Shown here in pieces: positions 54,960 to 63,947 of a stretch of DNA of 64,000 nt. The stretch's first letter is position 1, and every line of letters starts with the position of its first letter. This stretch comes from JALZHR01 sp036388475 (GTDB lineage Bacteria; Acidobacteriota; Blastocatellia; Pyrinomonadales; Pyrinomonadaceae): positions 1 through 64,000 of the forward strand of contig DASVRT010000116.1 of the NCBI GenBank assembly GCA_036388475.1, given 5' to 3'. The notes beneath the pieces were generated by a model. It was not told the origin of the DNA, did not search any database, and was given only the letters and a program-made list of their open reading frames with translations. Both the position numbers and the translations under genes were made by a program.

Positions 54960-56159
54960 ATGGAAAAGAAAATCAACAAAATAGTTCTGGCGTATTCGGG
55001 CGGATTGGACACGTCGGCGATGCTTTTATGGCTCAAGGAAGCTTACGGCTGCGAAGTCGTCTGTTATACGGCGGATGTCGGGCAGGGCGAAGAGCTCGAC
55101 GGATTGCAGGAAAAAGCTTTAAAAACCGGCGCTTCAAAACTGTATATCGAAGATTTGCGCGAGGAATTCGTCAGGGAATATGTCTGGCTCGCCGTCAAAG
55201 CTAATGCGCTTTACGAAGGCGTTTATCTTTTGGGAACGTCGCTGGCGCGCCCCGTAATTGCGAAAAAGCAAATCGAAATCGCCCGCGCGGAAGGCGCGGA
55301 TGCCGTCGCCCACGGCGCGACCGGCAAAGGCAACGACCAGGTGCGGTTTGAGCTGACTTATTACGCGCTTCAGCCGGACATCAAGGTTGTCGCGCCGTGG
55401 CGGACCTGGGATTTTAAAGGTCGCGCCGATTTGATTGCATATTGCGCGAAACACGACATCGACATTACGGCGACCGCCGAAAAACCGTATTCGACCGACC
55501 GCAATCTGATGCACATTTCCTACGAAGGCGGAATTTTGGAAGACCCTTGGGCAGCGCCGCCGGAAGACATTTTTCTGCTGACGAAATCGCCGGAAAAGGC
55601 TTCGGACAAAGCCGAAGAAATCGTTTTGACGTTTGAAAAGGGCGAGCCGATTGCCATCGACGGCGAGAAATACGGCGCGGTCGATATGCTTTCGAAATTA
55701 AATTTTATCGGCGGCGAACACGGCATCGGGCGCGTCGATTTGGTCGAAAATCGCTTTGTCGGGATGAAATCGCGCGGAATTTACGAAACGCCCGGCGTGA
55801 CGATTTTGCAGGCGGCGCACCGCGCGCTGGAATCAATCACGCTCGACCGCGAAGTCGTGCGCCTGCGCGACAGTCTGGGCGTCAGAATTGCCGAGGCGAT
55901 TTATTACGGCTTCTGGTTTTCGCCCGAATTCGAATTGATGAAAAATCTCGTCAACGAGACGCAAACGAATGTTTCGGGCGACGTGCGTTTGAAACTGTAT
56001 CGCGGCAATGTGACTGTGACGGGCAGACGCTCGCCGTATTCGCTTTACAAGGAACGAATCGTGACTTTCGAGGACGACGCGGGCGCGTATGACCAAAAAG
56101 ATGCGGAAGGATTTATCAAGCTACAAGCATTACGCCTGCGTTTACGAAAATTCGATTAG
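54960..56159 (+). CDS. argG: Argininosuccinate synthase
   Basis: 399 aa, typical length. Catalyses citrulline + aspartate + ATP to argininosuccinate. The ATP-binding PP-loop is A-Y-S-G-G-L-D-T-S (11-19 region), followed by H-G-A-T-G-K-G-N-D-Q-V-R-F-E and E-K-P-Y-S-T-D-R-N-L, all expected motifs. It lies 59 bases after argR, in a gap with a short GC-rich CGACCGC-type repeat. Aspartate consumption links it to thrA and cphA. Confidence 0.97.
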   Translation: MEKKINKIVLAYSGGLDTSAMLLWLKEAYGCEVVCYTADVGQGEELDGLQEKALKTGASKLYIEDLREEFVREYVWLAVKANALYEGVYLLGTSLARPVIAKKQIEIARAEGADAVAHGATGKGNDQVRFELTYYALQPDIKVVAPWRTWDFKGRADLIAYCAKHDIDITATAEKPYSTDRNLMHISYEGGILEDPWAAPPEDIFLLTKSPEKASDKAEEIVLTFEKGEPIAIDGEKYGAVDMLSKLNFIGGEHGIGRVDLVENRFVGMKSRGIYETPGVTILQAAHRALESITLDREVVRLRDSLGVRIAEAIYYGFWFSPEFELMKNLVNETQTNVSGDVRLKLYRGNVTVTGRRSPYSLYKERIVTFEDDAGAYDQKDAEGFIKLQALRLRLRKFD

Positions 56160-56201
56160 CTGAAAATGATTGGTAAGAGGCTTTAGATTGAGGTAAATAA
56201 A

Positions 56202-57269
56202 ATGATGATTTTAGAAGCAGACAAAATCGGTTCGGCGACTTCGCCGCTGAATTTAACGAAAACGGTTGCCGCGATTGCCGCAAACGACGCGCCGAAAGCC
56301 GGTGATGTGGTCGTCGTGCGCGCGCTCAGCGAATCGGTCACTTACGGCAATCTGGAATTGCCGACCGGACGGCTGGCGAAAATCAGCCGCAACGACGTTT
56401 TGCTCGGCGTTCTCGGCAAGCGCCGCGCGCTGAAAGGTTTTGTCGGCGACATTCCCGCCAGCGTTAAAGCGGGCGATAAGCTGCACCTCCTTAATATGGG
56501 CGGCTTAATCGGCGTCTGCAAAGGTCATCATTCTTCGCTTTCCGATGCGATTGAAGTCGAAGTTTTAGGAATCGTCTGTGATTTTGAGATTGCGTCGGAG
56601 CAGGCTCGCGTTTTGAATATTGCCGATAATGCTCTGAAACCGTCTAATTTTCTGAAAGCATCGGCGCCGATTGTGATTGTGGCGGGAACTTGTATGAATT
56701 CGGGCAAAACGGTCGCGGCGACCGAAATCATCAAACAGGCGACGCACGCCGGATTAAAGGTGGCGGGCGCGAAAATGTCGGGCGTCGCGGCTTTGCGCGA
56801 CACTCTGAATATGCAAGACCACGGCGCGGCGGAAACGGCGAGCTTTCTCGATTGCGGTTTGCCTTCGACCGTCGGCGTCGAAGATTTAGCGCCCGTGGCG
56901 AAAGCGATTTTGAATCATCTTAATTCGTTTGAGCCGGATTTAATCGTCGTCGAATTGGGCGACGGCATTGTCGGCGGCTATGCGGTCGATTCGATTTTAC
57001 AGGACTCGGAAATCAAAAACGCGACTTCGGCTTTCGTTTTTTGCGCTTCGGATTACGTCGGCGTTATCGGCGGCATCGCGGTTCTGAAAAATCTCGGCAT
57101 CGAGATTGACGTCGTCGCCGGTTCGGTGACGGATTCGCAGATGGGCGAAGATTTTGTGCAGGACGAGTTTGGAATAAACGCGGGCAATGCGCGGCGCGAC
57201 GGCGCGAGATTGTTTAAAATGGTCAGCGCGGCGAATGTTGAAAAATTCGATTACGCTCCGGCGGCTTGA
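56202..57269 (+). CDS. P-loop NTPase-like protein in the arginine operon
   Basis: 355 aa, function unknown. The N-terminal 150 residues form a beta-rich domain (G-D-V-V-V-V-R-A-L-S-E ... L-L-G-V-L-G-K-R). From about 160 a nucleotide-binding fold begins with I-V-I-V-A-G-T-C-M-N-S-G-K-T (Walker A); D-L-I-V-V-E-L-G-D-G-I-V follows as a Walker-B-like strand. This resembles CobB/MobB/DUF1611-type proteins. DUF1611 proteins of the DgcN type are N-acetyltransferases for D-glutamate, so a role in acetylglutamate formation can be imagined but is not shown. It sits between argG and argC. Confidence 0.7.
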   Translation: MMILEADKIGSATSPLNLTKTVAAIAANDAPKAGDVVVVRALSESVTYGNLELPTGRLAKISRNDVLLGVLGKRRALKGFVGDIPASVKAGDKLHLLNMGGLIGVCKGHHSSLSDAIEVEVLGIVCDFEIASEQARVLNIADNALKPSNFLKASAPIVIVAGTCMNSGKTVAATEIIKQATHAGLKVAGAKMSGVAALRDTLNMQDHGAAETASFLDCGLPSTVGVEDLAPVAKAILNHLNSFEPDLIVVELGDGIVGGYAVDSILQDSEIKNATSAFVFCASDYVGVIGGIAVLKNLGIEIDVVAGSVTDSQMGEDFVQDEFGINAGNARRDGARLFKMVSAANVEKFDYAPAA

Positions 57270-57313
57270 AAACGTATCGAAATGGTACTAAATCGTCTGA
57301 ATTCAGACAATTT

Positions 57314-57331
57314 CCTCTCTAAAGAGAGAGG
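57314..57331 (+). repeat. Small hairpin inside the arginine operon
   Basis: CCTCTCT (57314-57320) pairs with AGAGAGG (57325-57331), loop AAAG, no T-tract. May attenuate or stabilise the transcript between two operon genes. Confidence 0.3.
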
Positions 57332-57403
57332 TTGACGACACAAAAAGATATGTTATCGCCTGAAAAAAGTCGTTTTTGATATAAAGAGCGAGCAAATAAA
57401 ATT

Positions 57404-57799
57404 ATGAAACAAGGCATCGCGCATATCGCTTTAGTAGTAGATGATTACGACGAAGCGATAAAATTTTATACCGAAAAGTTAAATTTTACGCTTCTCGAAG
57501 ACACGCCGCAAAGCGAGACGAAACGCTGGGTTCTGGTCGCGCCCGCAGGCGCAGAAGAATGCTGCCTGTTGCTTGCGAAAGGCGTCGGCGAAGAACAAAG
57601 AAGCCGCATCGGCAATCAAACCGGCGGGCGCGTTTTTCTATTTTTAAAAACCGACGACTTTTGGCGCGACTATGAAAATATGCGGCAGAAAGGCATCACT
57701 TTTGTGCGCGAGCCGAAAACCGAAGATTACGGAACGGTCGCCGTTTTTGCCGATTTATACGGCAATCTCTGGGATTTGGTCGAGTTTAAAAATAAATGA
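57404..57799 (+). CDS. VOC-family (glyoxalase-like) protein
   Basis: 131 aa with the two beta-alpha-beta-beta-beta modules of the VOC superfamily (H-I-A-L-V-V-D-D-Y-D-E-A-I-K-F-Y at the start, then A-V-F-A-D-L-Y-G-N-L-W-D-L-V-E near the end). H8, Q/E near 60 and the final E could bind a metal. Its stop overlaps the argC start (ATGA), so they are translationally coupled. Substrate unknown. Confidence 0.87.
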   Translation: MKQGIAHIALVVDDYDEAIKFYTEKLNFTLLEDTPQSETKRWVLVAPAGAEECCLLLAKGVGEEQRSRIGNQTGGRVFLFLKTDDFWRDYENMRQKGITFVREPKTEDYGTVAVFADLYGNLWDLVEFKNK

Positions 57800-58842
57800 A
57801 CGAGAAAATTAAAATTGCAATCTTCGGCGGTTCCGGCTACGGCGGCAGCGAGCTTTTGCGAATTCTGCTTTTTCATCCGCACGCCGAAATCCTTTTAGTA
57901 ACGGCAAACGAGCACGCGGGCAAGACGGTCGGCGAAGTTCATAAAAACCTGTTTGGTTTGACCGATTTGAAGTTTGAGAAAATAGATGAAAGCCAAAGCG
58001 CGCTGCACGAAAGACTCGAAGAGATGGATTGCGTCTTTCTCGCGCTGCCTCACGGTCAAGCCTTGAATCTCGCGCCGAAAATTCCGGCACGGGTTAAAAT
58101 AATCGACCTTTCGGGCGATTTTCGCCTTGACGATGCGGAGGTTTTCCAAAAATTTTACAAGCTCGAACACACGGCGACCGATTTGCAGAAACAATTCGTT
58201 TACGGTCTGACGGAAACCAATCGCGAAGCTATCAAACAGGCAAACAGCATCGCCAATCCGGGCTGTTTTGCGACGGCGACTTTGCTGGCGCTCGCGCCGA
58301 TGGTCAAAAGCGGTTTGCTGACGGGAAAAATCATCGTCGATGCGAAAACCGGCTCCAGCGGTTCGGGCGCGAAAGCGGCGGCGAACACGCATCACCCGCA
58401 GCGGATGAATTCGTTTTACGCCTATAAACCTTTTACGCACCAGCACGTTCCCGAAATCCGGCAGCATTTACGCGAGGTCGGCGCGTTTGAAAACGATTTC
58501 GTATTTATGACGCACAGCCTGCCGGTCGCGCGCGGCATTTTCGCGTCGTGCTATCTGGAAACGACCGTCAATTTAACCAATGAAGATTTGAAAAAACTCT
58601 TTGAGCTTTATTACAAAGATTCGTTTTTCGTCCGCCTGGTCGAAGGCTCGCCCGACGTCAACTGGGTAAAAACGACGAATTTTTGCGACATTTCCGCGCA
58701 TTCCGACGGCAAACAAATCGCGGTTTTCGCGGCGCTGGATAATCTGGTCAAAGGCGCGGCGGGCGGAGCCGTGCAGAATATGAATCTGATGTTCGGGCTG
58801 GACGAGCGAACAGGCTTGATGCTGATCGGCACGAATCCGTAG
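57796..58842 (+). CDS. argC: N-acetyl-gamma-glutamyl-phosphate reductase
   Basis: 348 aa. NADPH-dependent third step of arginine synthesis. The Rossmann motif G-G-S-G-Y-G-G-S-E-L-L starts near residue 10. Catalytic Cys lies in A-N-P-G-C-F-A-T-A. H-P-Q-R-M and Y-K-P-F-T-H-Q-H-V-P-E-I contain the active-site His. G-S-S-G-S-G-A-K-A is also typical. The downstream genes follow within 3-14 bases. Confidence 0.96.
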   Translation: MNEKIKIAIFGGSGYGGSELLRILLFHPHAEILLVTANEHAGKTVGEVHKNLFGLTDLKFEKIDESQSALHERLEEMDCVFLALPHGQALNLAPKIPARVKIIDLSGDFRLDDAEVFQKFYKLEHTATDLQKQFVYGLTETNREAIKQANSIANPGCFATATLLALAPMVKSGLLTGKIIVDAKTGSSGSGAKAAANTHHPQRMNSFYAYKPFTHQHVPEIRQHLREVGAFENDFVFMTHSLPVARGIFASCYLETTVNLTNEDLKKLFELYYKDSFFVRLVEGSPDVNWVKTTNFCDISAHSDGKQIAVFAALDNLVKGAAGGAVQNMNLMFGLDERTGLMLIGTNP

Positions 58843-58845
58843 ACG

Positions 58846-59070
58846 ATGCGCGCTTTATACGAAAATCCTTATTTTTATTCGGTTTTGCTCGACGAAAAAA
58901 CCGGCGAATATTTTCTGGAAGTGACCTGCGGACGCGCGGCGGTTTTCCTGTTTCGTATAAAATTAAGAAAAAACGAAATCGAAGAATTTCTGGAAAACGA
59001 AAACGCGTTGGAGCCGCTCGCCTTTCAAATAATGGACGCGCCCGACAGTTTTCTAAAGCGCAAAATTTGA
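58846..59070 (+). CDS. Small hypothetical protein in the arginine operon
   Basis: 74 aa, 3 bases after argC. It starts Y-E-N-P-Y-F-Y-S-V-L-L-D-E-K-T-G-E-Y-F-L-E-V-T-C-G, a beta-hairpin-rich pattern, then a helical tail. No family recognised. The tight spacing supports it being real. Confidence 0.65.
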   Translation: MRALYENPYFYSVLLDEKTGEYFLEVTCGRAAVFLFRIKLRKNEIEEFLENENALEPLAFQIMDAPDSFLKRKI

Positions 59071-59083
59071 TATTCTAATTGAT

Positions 59084-59491
59084 ATGGAAAAGGAAATTTT
59101 AAGCGAAGAAACGCGCCGGAAATTAAAGGAGCTGAGCAAGGCTTTTTTGCGCCTGCATAAAACCTTGCTGGAAGGCGCGAAAGCGGAATACGAAGCGAAA
59201 AACGGCAGAATTGCCGGCGTTAACCTATATCTTCAACTCGTTTTGGACGACCCGCATTTTGCGTGGCTGCGAAAGATGTCGGCGCTGATTGCGCTGATTG
59301 ACGAAGCCGTTTCCATTCGTCGCCCGGCGTCCGAGACGGAAGCGCAGGCGCTTTTCGGCGAAGCCAAATTGTTATTGAGTTTTGAAGACGCGGACGCCGG
59401 ATTTAACGACAAATTTCAAACCGCGCTGCAAAAAAACCCCGACGCCGTTTTGAGTTATAACGACGCGCTCAAATTCACGTCCGAAAAATAA
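59084..59491 (+). CDS. Hypothetical helical protein in the arginine operon
   Basis: 135 aa, all-helical, acidic. R-K-L-K-E-L-S-K-A-F-L-R-L-H-K-T-L-L-E is amphipathic; later W-L-R-K-M-S-A-L-I-A-L-I-D-E. A dimeric helical bundle is likely. No family recognised and no catalytic motif. Tightly spaced on both sides. Confidence 0.68.
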   Translation: MEKEILSEETRRKLKELSKAFLRLHKTLLEGAKAEYEAKNGRIAGVNLYLQLVLDDPHFAWLRKMSALIALIDEAVSIRRPASETEAQALFGEAKLLLSFEDADAGFNDKFQTALQKNPDAVLSYNDALKFTSEK

Positions 59492-59496
59492 TTTTT

Positions 59497-60027
59497 ATGA
59501 CTGCTGAAAGCGTAGAAATCAGATTCGCCTCGGCAAGTGATGCCGAAACGCTGGCGCGCATCGCCTGGAAAAGCTTCTACGACGCGTTTGCCGACCATCC
59601 GAAAAACGCGCCCGACGATTTGAAAATCTATATGGACGAAGCTTTCAGCGCCCGCGCGATTGCCGCCGAATTAGCCGATACGGACGTAATTTATTTTATC
59701 GCCGAAATCGGCGGCGAAATCGTCGGCTACGCCAAGCTGAAAAGAAACTCGCGCGAAGACGCGACGGCGGGCGAAAATCCGATAGAGCTGTGCCGTCTTT
59801 ATTCGCTGAACGAATTTATCGGCAAAGGCATCGGCAAGGCGTTGATGCTGCACTCGCTGGATTTCGCACGCGCCGCCAAGCATGATTTTATGTGGCTCGG
59901 CGTCTGGGAATACAATTTTCGCGCGCAAAAGTTTTACGAGAAATTCGGCTTTGAAAAATGCGGCGAGCACGTTTTCCAACTCGGCACAGACCCGCAGACC
60001 GATTGGCTTTTGCAGAGGAAAATTTAA
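59497..60027 (+). CDS. GNAT N-acetyltransferase
   Basis: 176 aa GNAT fold. The acetyl-CoA loop is F-I-G-K-G-I-G-K-A-L (motif A, about residues 108-117), preceded by the strand E-L-C-R-L-Y-S-L and followed by W-L-G-V-W-E-Y-N-F-R-A-Q-K-F-Y-E-K-F-G-F (motif B). It resembles PaiA/spermidine-type acetyltransferases. In an arginine operon it might supply N-acetylglutamate in place of ArgA, but nothing in the sequence fixes the substrate. Confidence 0.88.
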   Translation: MTAESVEIRFASASDAETLARIAWKSFYDAFADHPKNAPDDLKIYMDEAFSARAIAAELADTDVIYFIAEIGGEIVGYAKLKRNSREDATAGENPIELCRLYSLNEFIGKGIGKALMLHSLDFARAAKHDFMWLGVWEYNFRAQKFYEKFGFEKCGEHVFQLGTDPQTDWLLQRKI

Positions 60028-60037
60028 ATGAAACCGC

Positions 60038-60150
60038 AGATTCACGCAGATAAACGCAGATTTTAACCGGATAGACAGGATTGACAGGATAAAAAAGAAA
60101 CTTCAATGTTCTTAGTTTTAAATTATCCTGCGTATGCTGTCCATCCGGTT
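60038..60150. repeat. REP-like element with CGCAGAT motifs and a 28-bp inverted repeat
   Basis: CGCAGATTCACGCAGATAAA (60038-60057), then a 28-base arm 60065-60092 inverted at 60123-60150 (23 matches, GACAGGAT-type units). Lies between the GNAT gene and argD. A related CGCAGATAAA-containing region follows thrA upstream at about 63873-63936. Confidence 0.55.
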
Positions 60151-60191
60151 TGAATTATCTTTGTTACCCGCGTTCTCTGTGGCAATTTATT

Positions 60192-61352
60192 ATGAAATTC
60201 GAAGAAATCGAAAATCTGGAAGAACAATTTCAAATCGCGACTTACGCGAAGATGAAGATTGCCGTCGAGCGCGGGCGCGGCGCTTGGGTTTGGACGAGCG
60301 GCGGCGAAAAATATCTGGATTTATACGGCGGGCACGCGGTCTGCGCGACGGGGCATTCGCATCCGCGCGTGGTCGAAGCCTTAAAAAATCAAGCCGAAAA
60401 GGTTTTGTTTTATTCGAATCTGGTTTACTCGGAGACGCGCGCCCGCGCTGCCGAAAAATTAGTTTCGGTTGCGCCGGAAAGCCTGACGAAAGCATTTTTC
60501 TGCAATTCGGGAACCGAGGCAAACGAAAACGCGATGCGAATGGCGCGAATGGCGACGGGTCGCGAAAAAATCCTCACGTTTGCGGGCGGCTTTCACGGCA
60601 GAACGGCGGATTCGATTTCGGCGACGTTTCTGGGAAAATACCGCGAAATCGGGCGACCGAACGTGCCCGGTCACATCTCAGCCGAATTCGGCGACATCGA
60701 AAGCGTCCGCGCATTAGCCGACACGGAAACGGCGGCGATTATGCTTGAGCCGATTCAGTCGATGGCTGGCGTCCGCGAAGCCGCGCCTTGCTTTTTCAAA
60801 CAATTGCGCGAAATTTGCGACCGAAACGGCATTGTTTTGATTTTCGACGAAGTGCAGACCGGAATCGGCAGAACCGGAAACTGGTTTTTCGGCGCGAGCG
60901 AGCTTTGCGATTTTGTCGAGCCGGACATTATCTCGCTCGCCAAATCGCTCGGCAGCGGCGTGCCGGTCGGCGCGTGTCTGGTCAGCGACACAATCGGCGG
61001 AAAAATCAAAACCAATGATTTGGGCACGACTTTCGGCGGCGGAATGCTGGCGATGGCGGCGGTTCTGGCAACGCTGGAAGCAATCGAAAACGACGCAATG
61101 CTCGAAAATGCAAAAGCGGTCGAAAACCGTCTGCGCGAAAAACTAAAACAGATTCCGTCGGTCGTCGCAATTCACGGCAAAGGCTGCCTGCTCGGAATCG
61201 AGTTCGGCGATAAATGCGCGCCGGTTCATCAGAAACTGCTCGCCGGCAAAATCATCACCGGCACTTCAAGCAATCCGAACGTTTTAAGATTGCTGCCGCC
61301 TTTGTGCGTAAAAACAGAAGAAATTGATTTATTGATTGAAGCGCTGAAATAA
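60192..61352 (+). CDS. argD: Acetylornithine aminotransferase
   Basis: 386 aa from the ATG at 60192 (an in-frame TTG at 60150 lies in the repeat and is rejected). Class-III aminotransferase: V-W-T-S-G-G-E-K-Y-L-D, H-A-V-C-A-T-G-H-S-H-P, N-S-G-T-E-A-N-E-N-A, F-H-G-R-T, I-F-D-E-V-Q-T-G-I-G-R and A-K-S-L-G-S-G with the PLP Lys, then T-T-F-G-G-G. It transfers the amino group from glutamate in arginine synthesis, and may also serve lysine synthesis. Last gene of the operon. Confidence 0.94.
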   Translation: MKFEEIENLEEQFQIATYAKMKIAVERGRGAWVWTSGGEKYLDLYGGHAVCATGHSHPRVVEALKNQAEKVLFYSNLVYSETRARAAEKLVSVAPESLTKAFFCNSGTEANENAMRMARMATGREKILTFAGGFHGRTADSISATFLGKYREIGRPNVPGHISAEFGDIESVRALADTETAAIMLEPIQSMAGVREAAPCFFKQLREICDRNGIVLIFDEVQTGIGRTGNWFFGASELCDFVEPDIISLAKSLGSGVPVGACLVSDTIGGKIKTNDLGTTFGGGMLAMAAVLATLEAIENDAMLENAKAVENRLREKLKQIPSVVAIHGKGCLLGIEFGDKCAPVHQKLLAGKIITGTSSNPNVLRLLPPLCVKTEEIDLLIEALK

Positions 61353-61358
61353 ATTTGC

Positions 61359-61386
61359 AGGGGCGCGGGGCTTGTCCCGCGCCCCT
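61359..61386. terminator. GC-rich hairpin between convergent argD and thrA
   Basis: AGGGGCGCGGG (61359-61369) pairs with CCCGCGCCCCT (61376-61386), loop GCTTGT. No T-tract follows. The sequence type is often dispersed in genomes, so it may be a REP unit acting as a terminator. Confidence 0.5.
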
Positions 61387-61389
61387 CCA

Positions 61390-63858
61390 TTAAATTCTGG
61401 CGGCGCGAATAATATCTGCGAAAACTCCCGCCGCCGTTACGTCTGCGCCCGCGCCCGCGCCTTTGATAACTAAAGGTTGTTCCGTATATCGGTTCGTGTA
61501 AAACAAAACGGCGTTGTCCTTGCCCGACAGATTCGCGAAATTGTGAGTTTTGTCGATGCTCTGCAAACCGACCGAGGCTTTGCCGCCATCGAATGACGCG
61601 ATGTATTTCAAAGATAAATCTTGGGCTTTCGCGTTTTCCAGCAGCTCGCGAAAGTAGCTTTCGTGTTTTTCCATTTCCGCGTAAAAATCTTCGACGCCGC
61701 CCTCGAAACACGATTCGGGCAGAAAGCTTTTGTTTTCGATATCCGCCATTTCCATCTGAAAACCGGCTTCGCGCGCCAGAATTAAAATTTTTCGCGCCAC
61801 GTCCGTGCCGCTTAAATCGAGGCGCGGGTCGGGTTCGGTGTAGCCTTCCGTCTGCGCCTGCCGGACGACCGCGGAAAACGAGCGCGAGCCGTCGTAGTTA
61901 TTAAAAACAAAATTCAGAGTGCCCGACAAAACCGCTTCGATGCGATTGATTTTATCGCCGCTGCGCATCAAATCGTTGAGCGTGTTGATAACGGGAAGTC
62001 CCGCGCCGACGTTGGTTTCAAACAGAAAAGCCGTGTTGAATTCGCGCGCTAAACCTTTTAGATTCCGGTATTTGGCAAACTCCGAAGAACAGGCGATTTT
62101 ATTGCAGGCGATAACCGAAACGCTTTTCGCCAGCAGTTCCGGGTATGTTTCGACGACCGCCGCGCTCGCCGTTATGTCCACGAAAATCGAGTTTCGCTGA
62201 TTTTTTTCGATGATTAAACCGGCAATTCGGTCTTCGGTCTTCGGTCTTCGGTCTTCGGAAATTTCGTCTTCCGCACCGCTTAATTTTTCCTGCCAATTCG
62301 TCAAATCAATTCCCTCTTCGTCAAAAATCATCCGGCGGCTGTTTGCCAGGGCGACGACGCGCACGTTCAGGCGCAGATTTTCGCGCAGAAATTCGCTTTG
62401 CTGTTTGATTTGGTCGAGCAGACGGCTGCCGACCGTGCCGACGCCGACGATGAAAAGATTGATTTGTTTTTTGCCGTCCGAGAAAAATTCCTCGTGCAGC
62501 GTGTTGACGGCTTTGCGCACGTCTTTCGAGCCGATAATCGCGGAAATATTTCTTTCCGAAGAGCCTTGCGCGATGGCGTGAACGTTGACGCCCTGCGCGC
62601 CGAGCGCGGCAAACATCTTTCCGCTGATGCCCGGATGATTTTTCATATTGTCGCCGACCAGAGCGAGAATCGAAAAACCGTTTTCCACGCGCAAAGGCTC
62701 GATTTTTCCGCTCGCAATTTCGTATTCGAATTCGCGGTCAACGATTTGTTTCGCCAAACTGCCGCAGTTTTCCTCGATGGCGACGCAGATGGAATGCTCG
62801 GACGAGCTTTGAGTAATCAGAATAACGTTGATTTGAGCGCGCGAAAGCGCGGCGAAAAGGCGTTTGGAAAAGCCCGGAATCCCGACCATTCCGCTGCCTT
62901 CGAGATTTAAAACCGAGATTTTGTCGATGCTCGAAATGCCGCGAATGATGTCCTTTTCCCCCAAAATTTCCGCCTCTATCAGAGTGCCGAAATCGTCCGG
63001 CGCAAACGTATTTTTCACCCGGACCGGAATGCGTTTCGTCATCACGGGCTGAATCGTCGGCGGGTAAATGACCTTCGCGCCGAAATGCGAAAGCTCCATC
63101 GCCTCGCGGTAGGTGACGTGCGAGATTTTGCGAATATTGCGAACGAGGCGCGGGTCGGCGGTCATCATTCCCGAAACGTCCGTCCAGATTTCCAGCACGT
63201 CGGCATCGAGCGCCGCCGCTAAAATCGAAGCCGTGTAATCCGAGCCGCCGCGCCCGAGCGTCGTCGTCGCGTTATTTGAATCGGAAGCGATAAAACCGGG
63301 CAAAATATAAAGTTTTACAACTGAATTATGAAAGAATTCTCTGATTTGCTCGTCGGTTTTTGCAAAATCGACCGCCGCGAAACCGAAATTCGAATCGGTG
63401 CGAATCAGCTCGCGCGAATCTTTCCGGATGTTTTCGATTTCCGGCAAATCAAATTTGGCGGCAACGATTCGGGTCGAAAGAATCTCGCCGAAGCTGATGA
63501 TTCTATCCAGAGTTCGCGCCGTCAGTTCGCGCAGCAAAAAAACGCCTTCGCAGATTTTTTCGAGTTCCTCGATGTTTGAATCGACAAAATCCAAAATCTC
63601 TTTTCGATTATTTTCCGGCATCAGAGCGTGAATCGCTGCGCGATGTTTTTCTCTGATTGCCCTGATTTCGTCGCGAAAAATTTCCGAGCCTGCTTCGGCG
63701 GCTTTTCCGACGTCAATCAAAGCGTCGGTCGTGCCCTGCATCGCCGACAAAACGACGGCGCACGAATCTTTTTCGAGCGCGTTTTTAACGATTTCGACCA
63801 CTCTTTCGATATTTTCGGCATTTCCGACGGACGAGCCGCCGAATTTTAAAACTTTCAT
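61390..63858 (-). CDS. thrA: Bifunctional aspartokinase/homoserine dehydrogenase I
   Basis: 822 aa from the ATG at 63858 (M-K-V-L-K-F-G-G-S-S-V), the kinase opening; an upstream ATG adds nine unlikely residues. Aspartokinase is 1-290 (D-R-I-I-S-F-G-E, G-R-G-G-S-D-Y-T-A), ACT domains about 305-460, homoserine dehydrogenase about 470-822 (I-V-G-V-G-T-V-G-S-R-L, then G-A-G-A-G-A-D-V-T-A). Threonine feedback through the ACT pair is expected. Residues about 534-545 (S-E-D-R-R-P-K-T-E-D-R) come from an in-frame heptanucleotide repeat in a loop that varies among homologues. Confidence 0.95.
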   Translation of the reverse strand: MKVLKFGGSSVGNAENIERVVEIVKNALEKDSCAVVLSAMQGTTDALIDVGKAAEAGSEIFRDEIRAIREKHRAAIHALMPENNRKEILDFVDSNIEELEKICEGVFLLRELTARTLDRIISFGEILSTRIVAAKFDLPEIENIRKDSRELIRTDSNFGFAAVDFAKTDEQIREFFHNSVVKLYILPGFIASDSNNATTTLGRGGSDYTASILAAALDADVLEIWTDVSGMMTADPRLVRNIRKISHVTYREAMELSHFGAKVIYPPTIQPVMTKRIPVRVKNTFAPDDFGTLIEAEILGEKDIIRGISSIDKISVLNLEGSGMVGIPGFSKRLFAALSRAQINVILITQSSSEHSICVAIEENCGSLAKQIVDREFEYEIASGKIEPLRVENGFSILALVGDNMKNHPGISGKMFAALGAQGVNVHAIAQGSSERNISAIIGSKDVRKAVNTLHEEFFSDGKKQINLFIVGVGTVGSRLLDQIKQQSEFLRENLRLNVRVVALANSRRMIFDEEGIDLTNWQEKLSGAEDEISEDRRPKTEDRIAGLIIEKNQRNSIFVDITASAAVVETYPELLAKSVSVIACNKIACSSEFAKYRNLKGLAREFNTAFLFETNVGAGLPVINTLNDLMRSGDKINRIEAVLSGTLNFVFNNYDGSRSFSAVVRQAQTEGYTEPDPRLDLSGTDVARKILILAREAGFQMEMADIENKSFLPESCFEGGVEDFYAEMEKHESYFRELLENAKAQDLSLKYIASFDGGKASVGLQSIDKTHNFANLSGKDNAVLFYTNRYTEQPLVIKGAGAGADVTAAGVFADIIRAARI
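62227..62258. repeat. Heptanucleotide tandem repeat inside thrA
   Basis: TCGGTCT repeated four times plus TCGG, perfect, 32 bases. Each unit is 7 bases, so gain or loss of one would shift the thrA frame. Confidence 0.85.
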
Positions 63859-63947
63859 AGTAATAATTTGTCCGCAGATAAACACAGCAGATAGAGACAG
63901 ATAGAAAGAAATTTGATTTATCCGTATTCATCTGCGAACGATTTTTC

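Noticed and set aside
60134..60748. 204-codon plus-strand ORF overlapping argD
   Set aside because: Different frame of argD; Arg/Ser-rich and without motifs.
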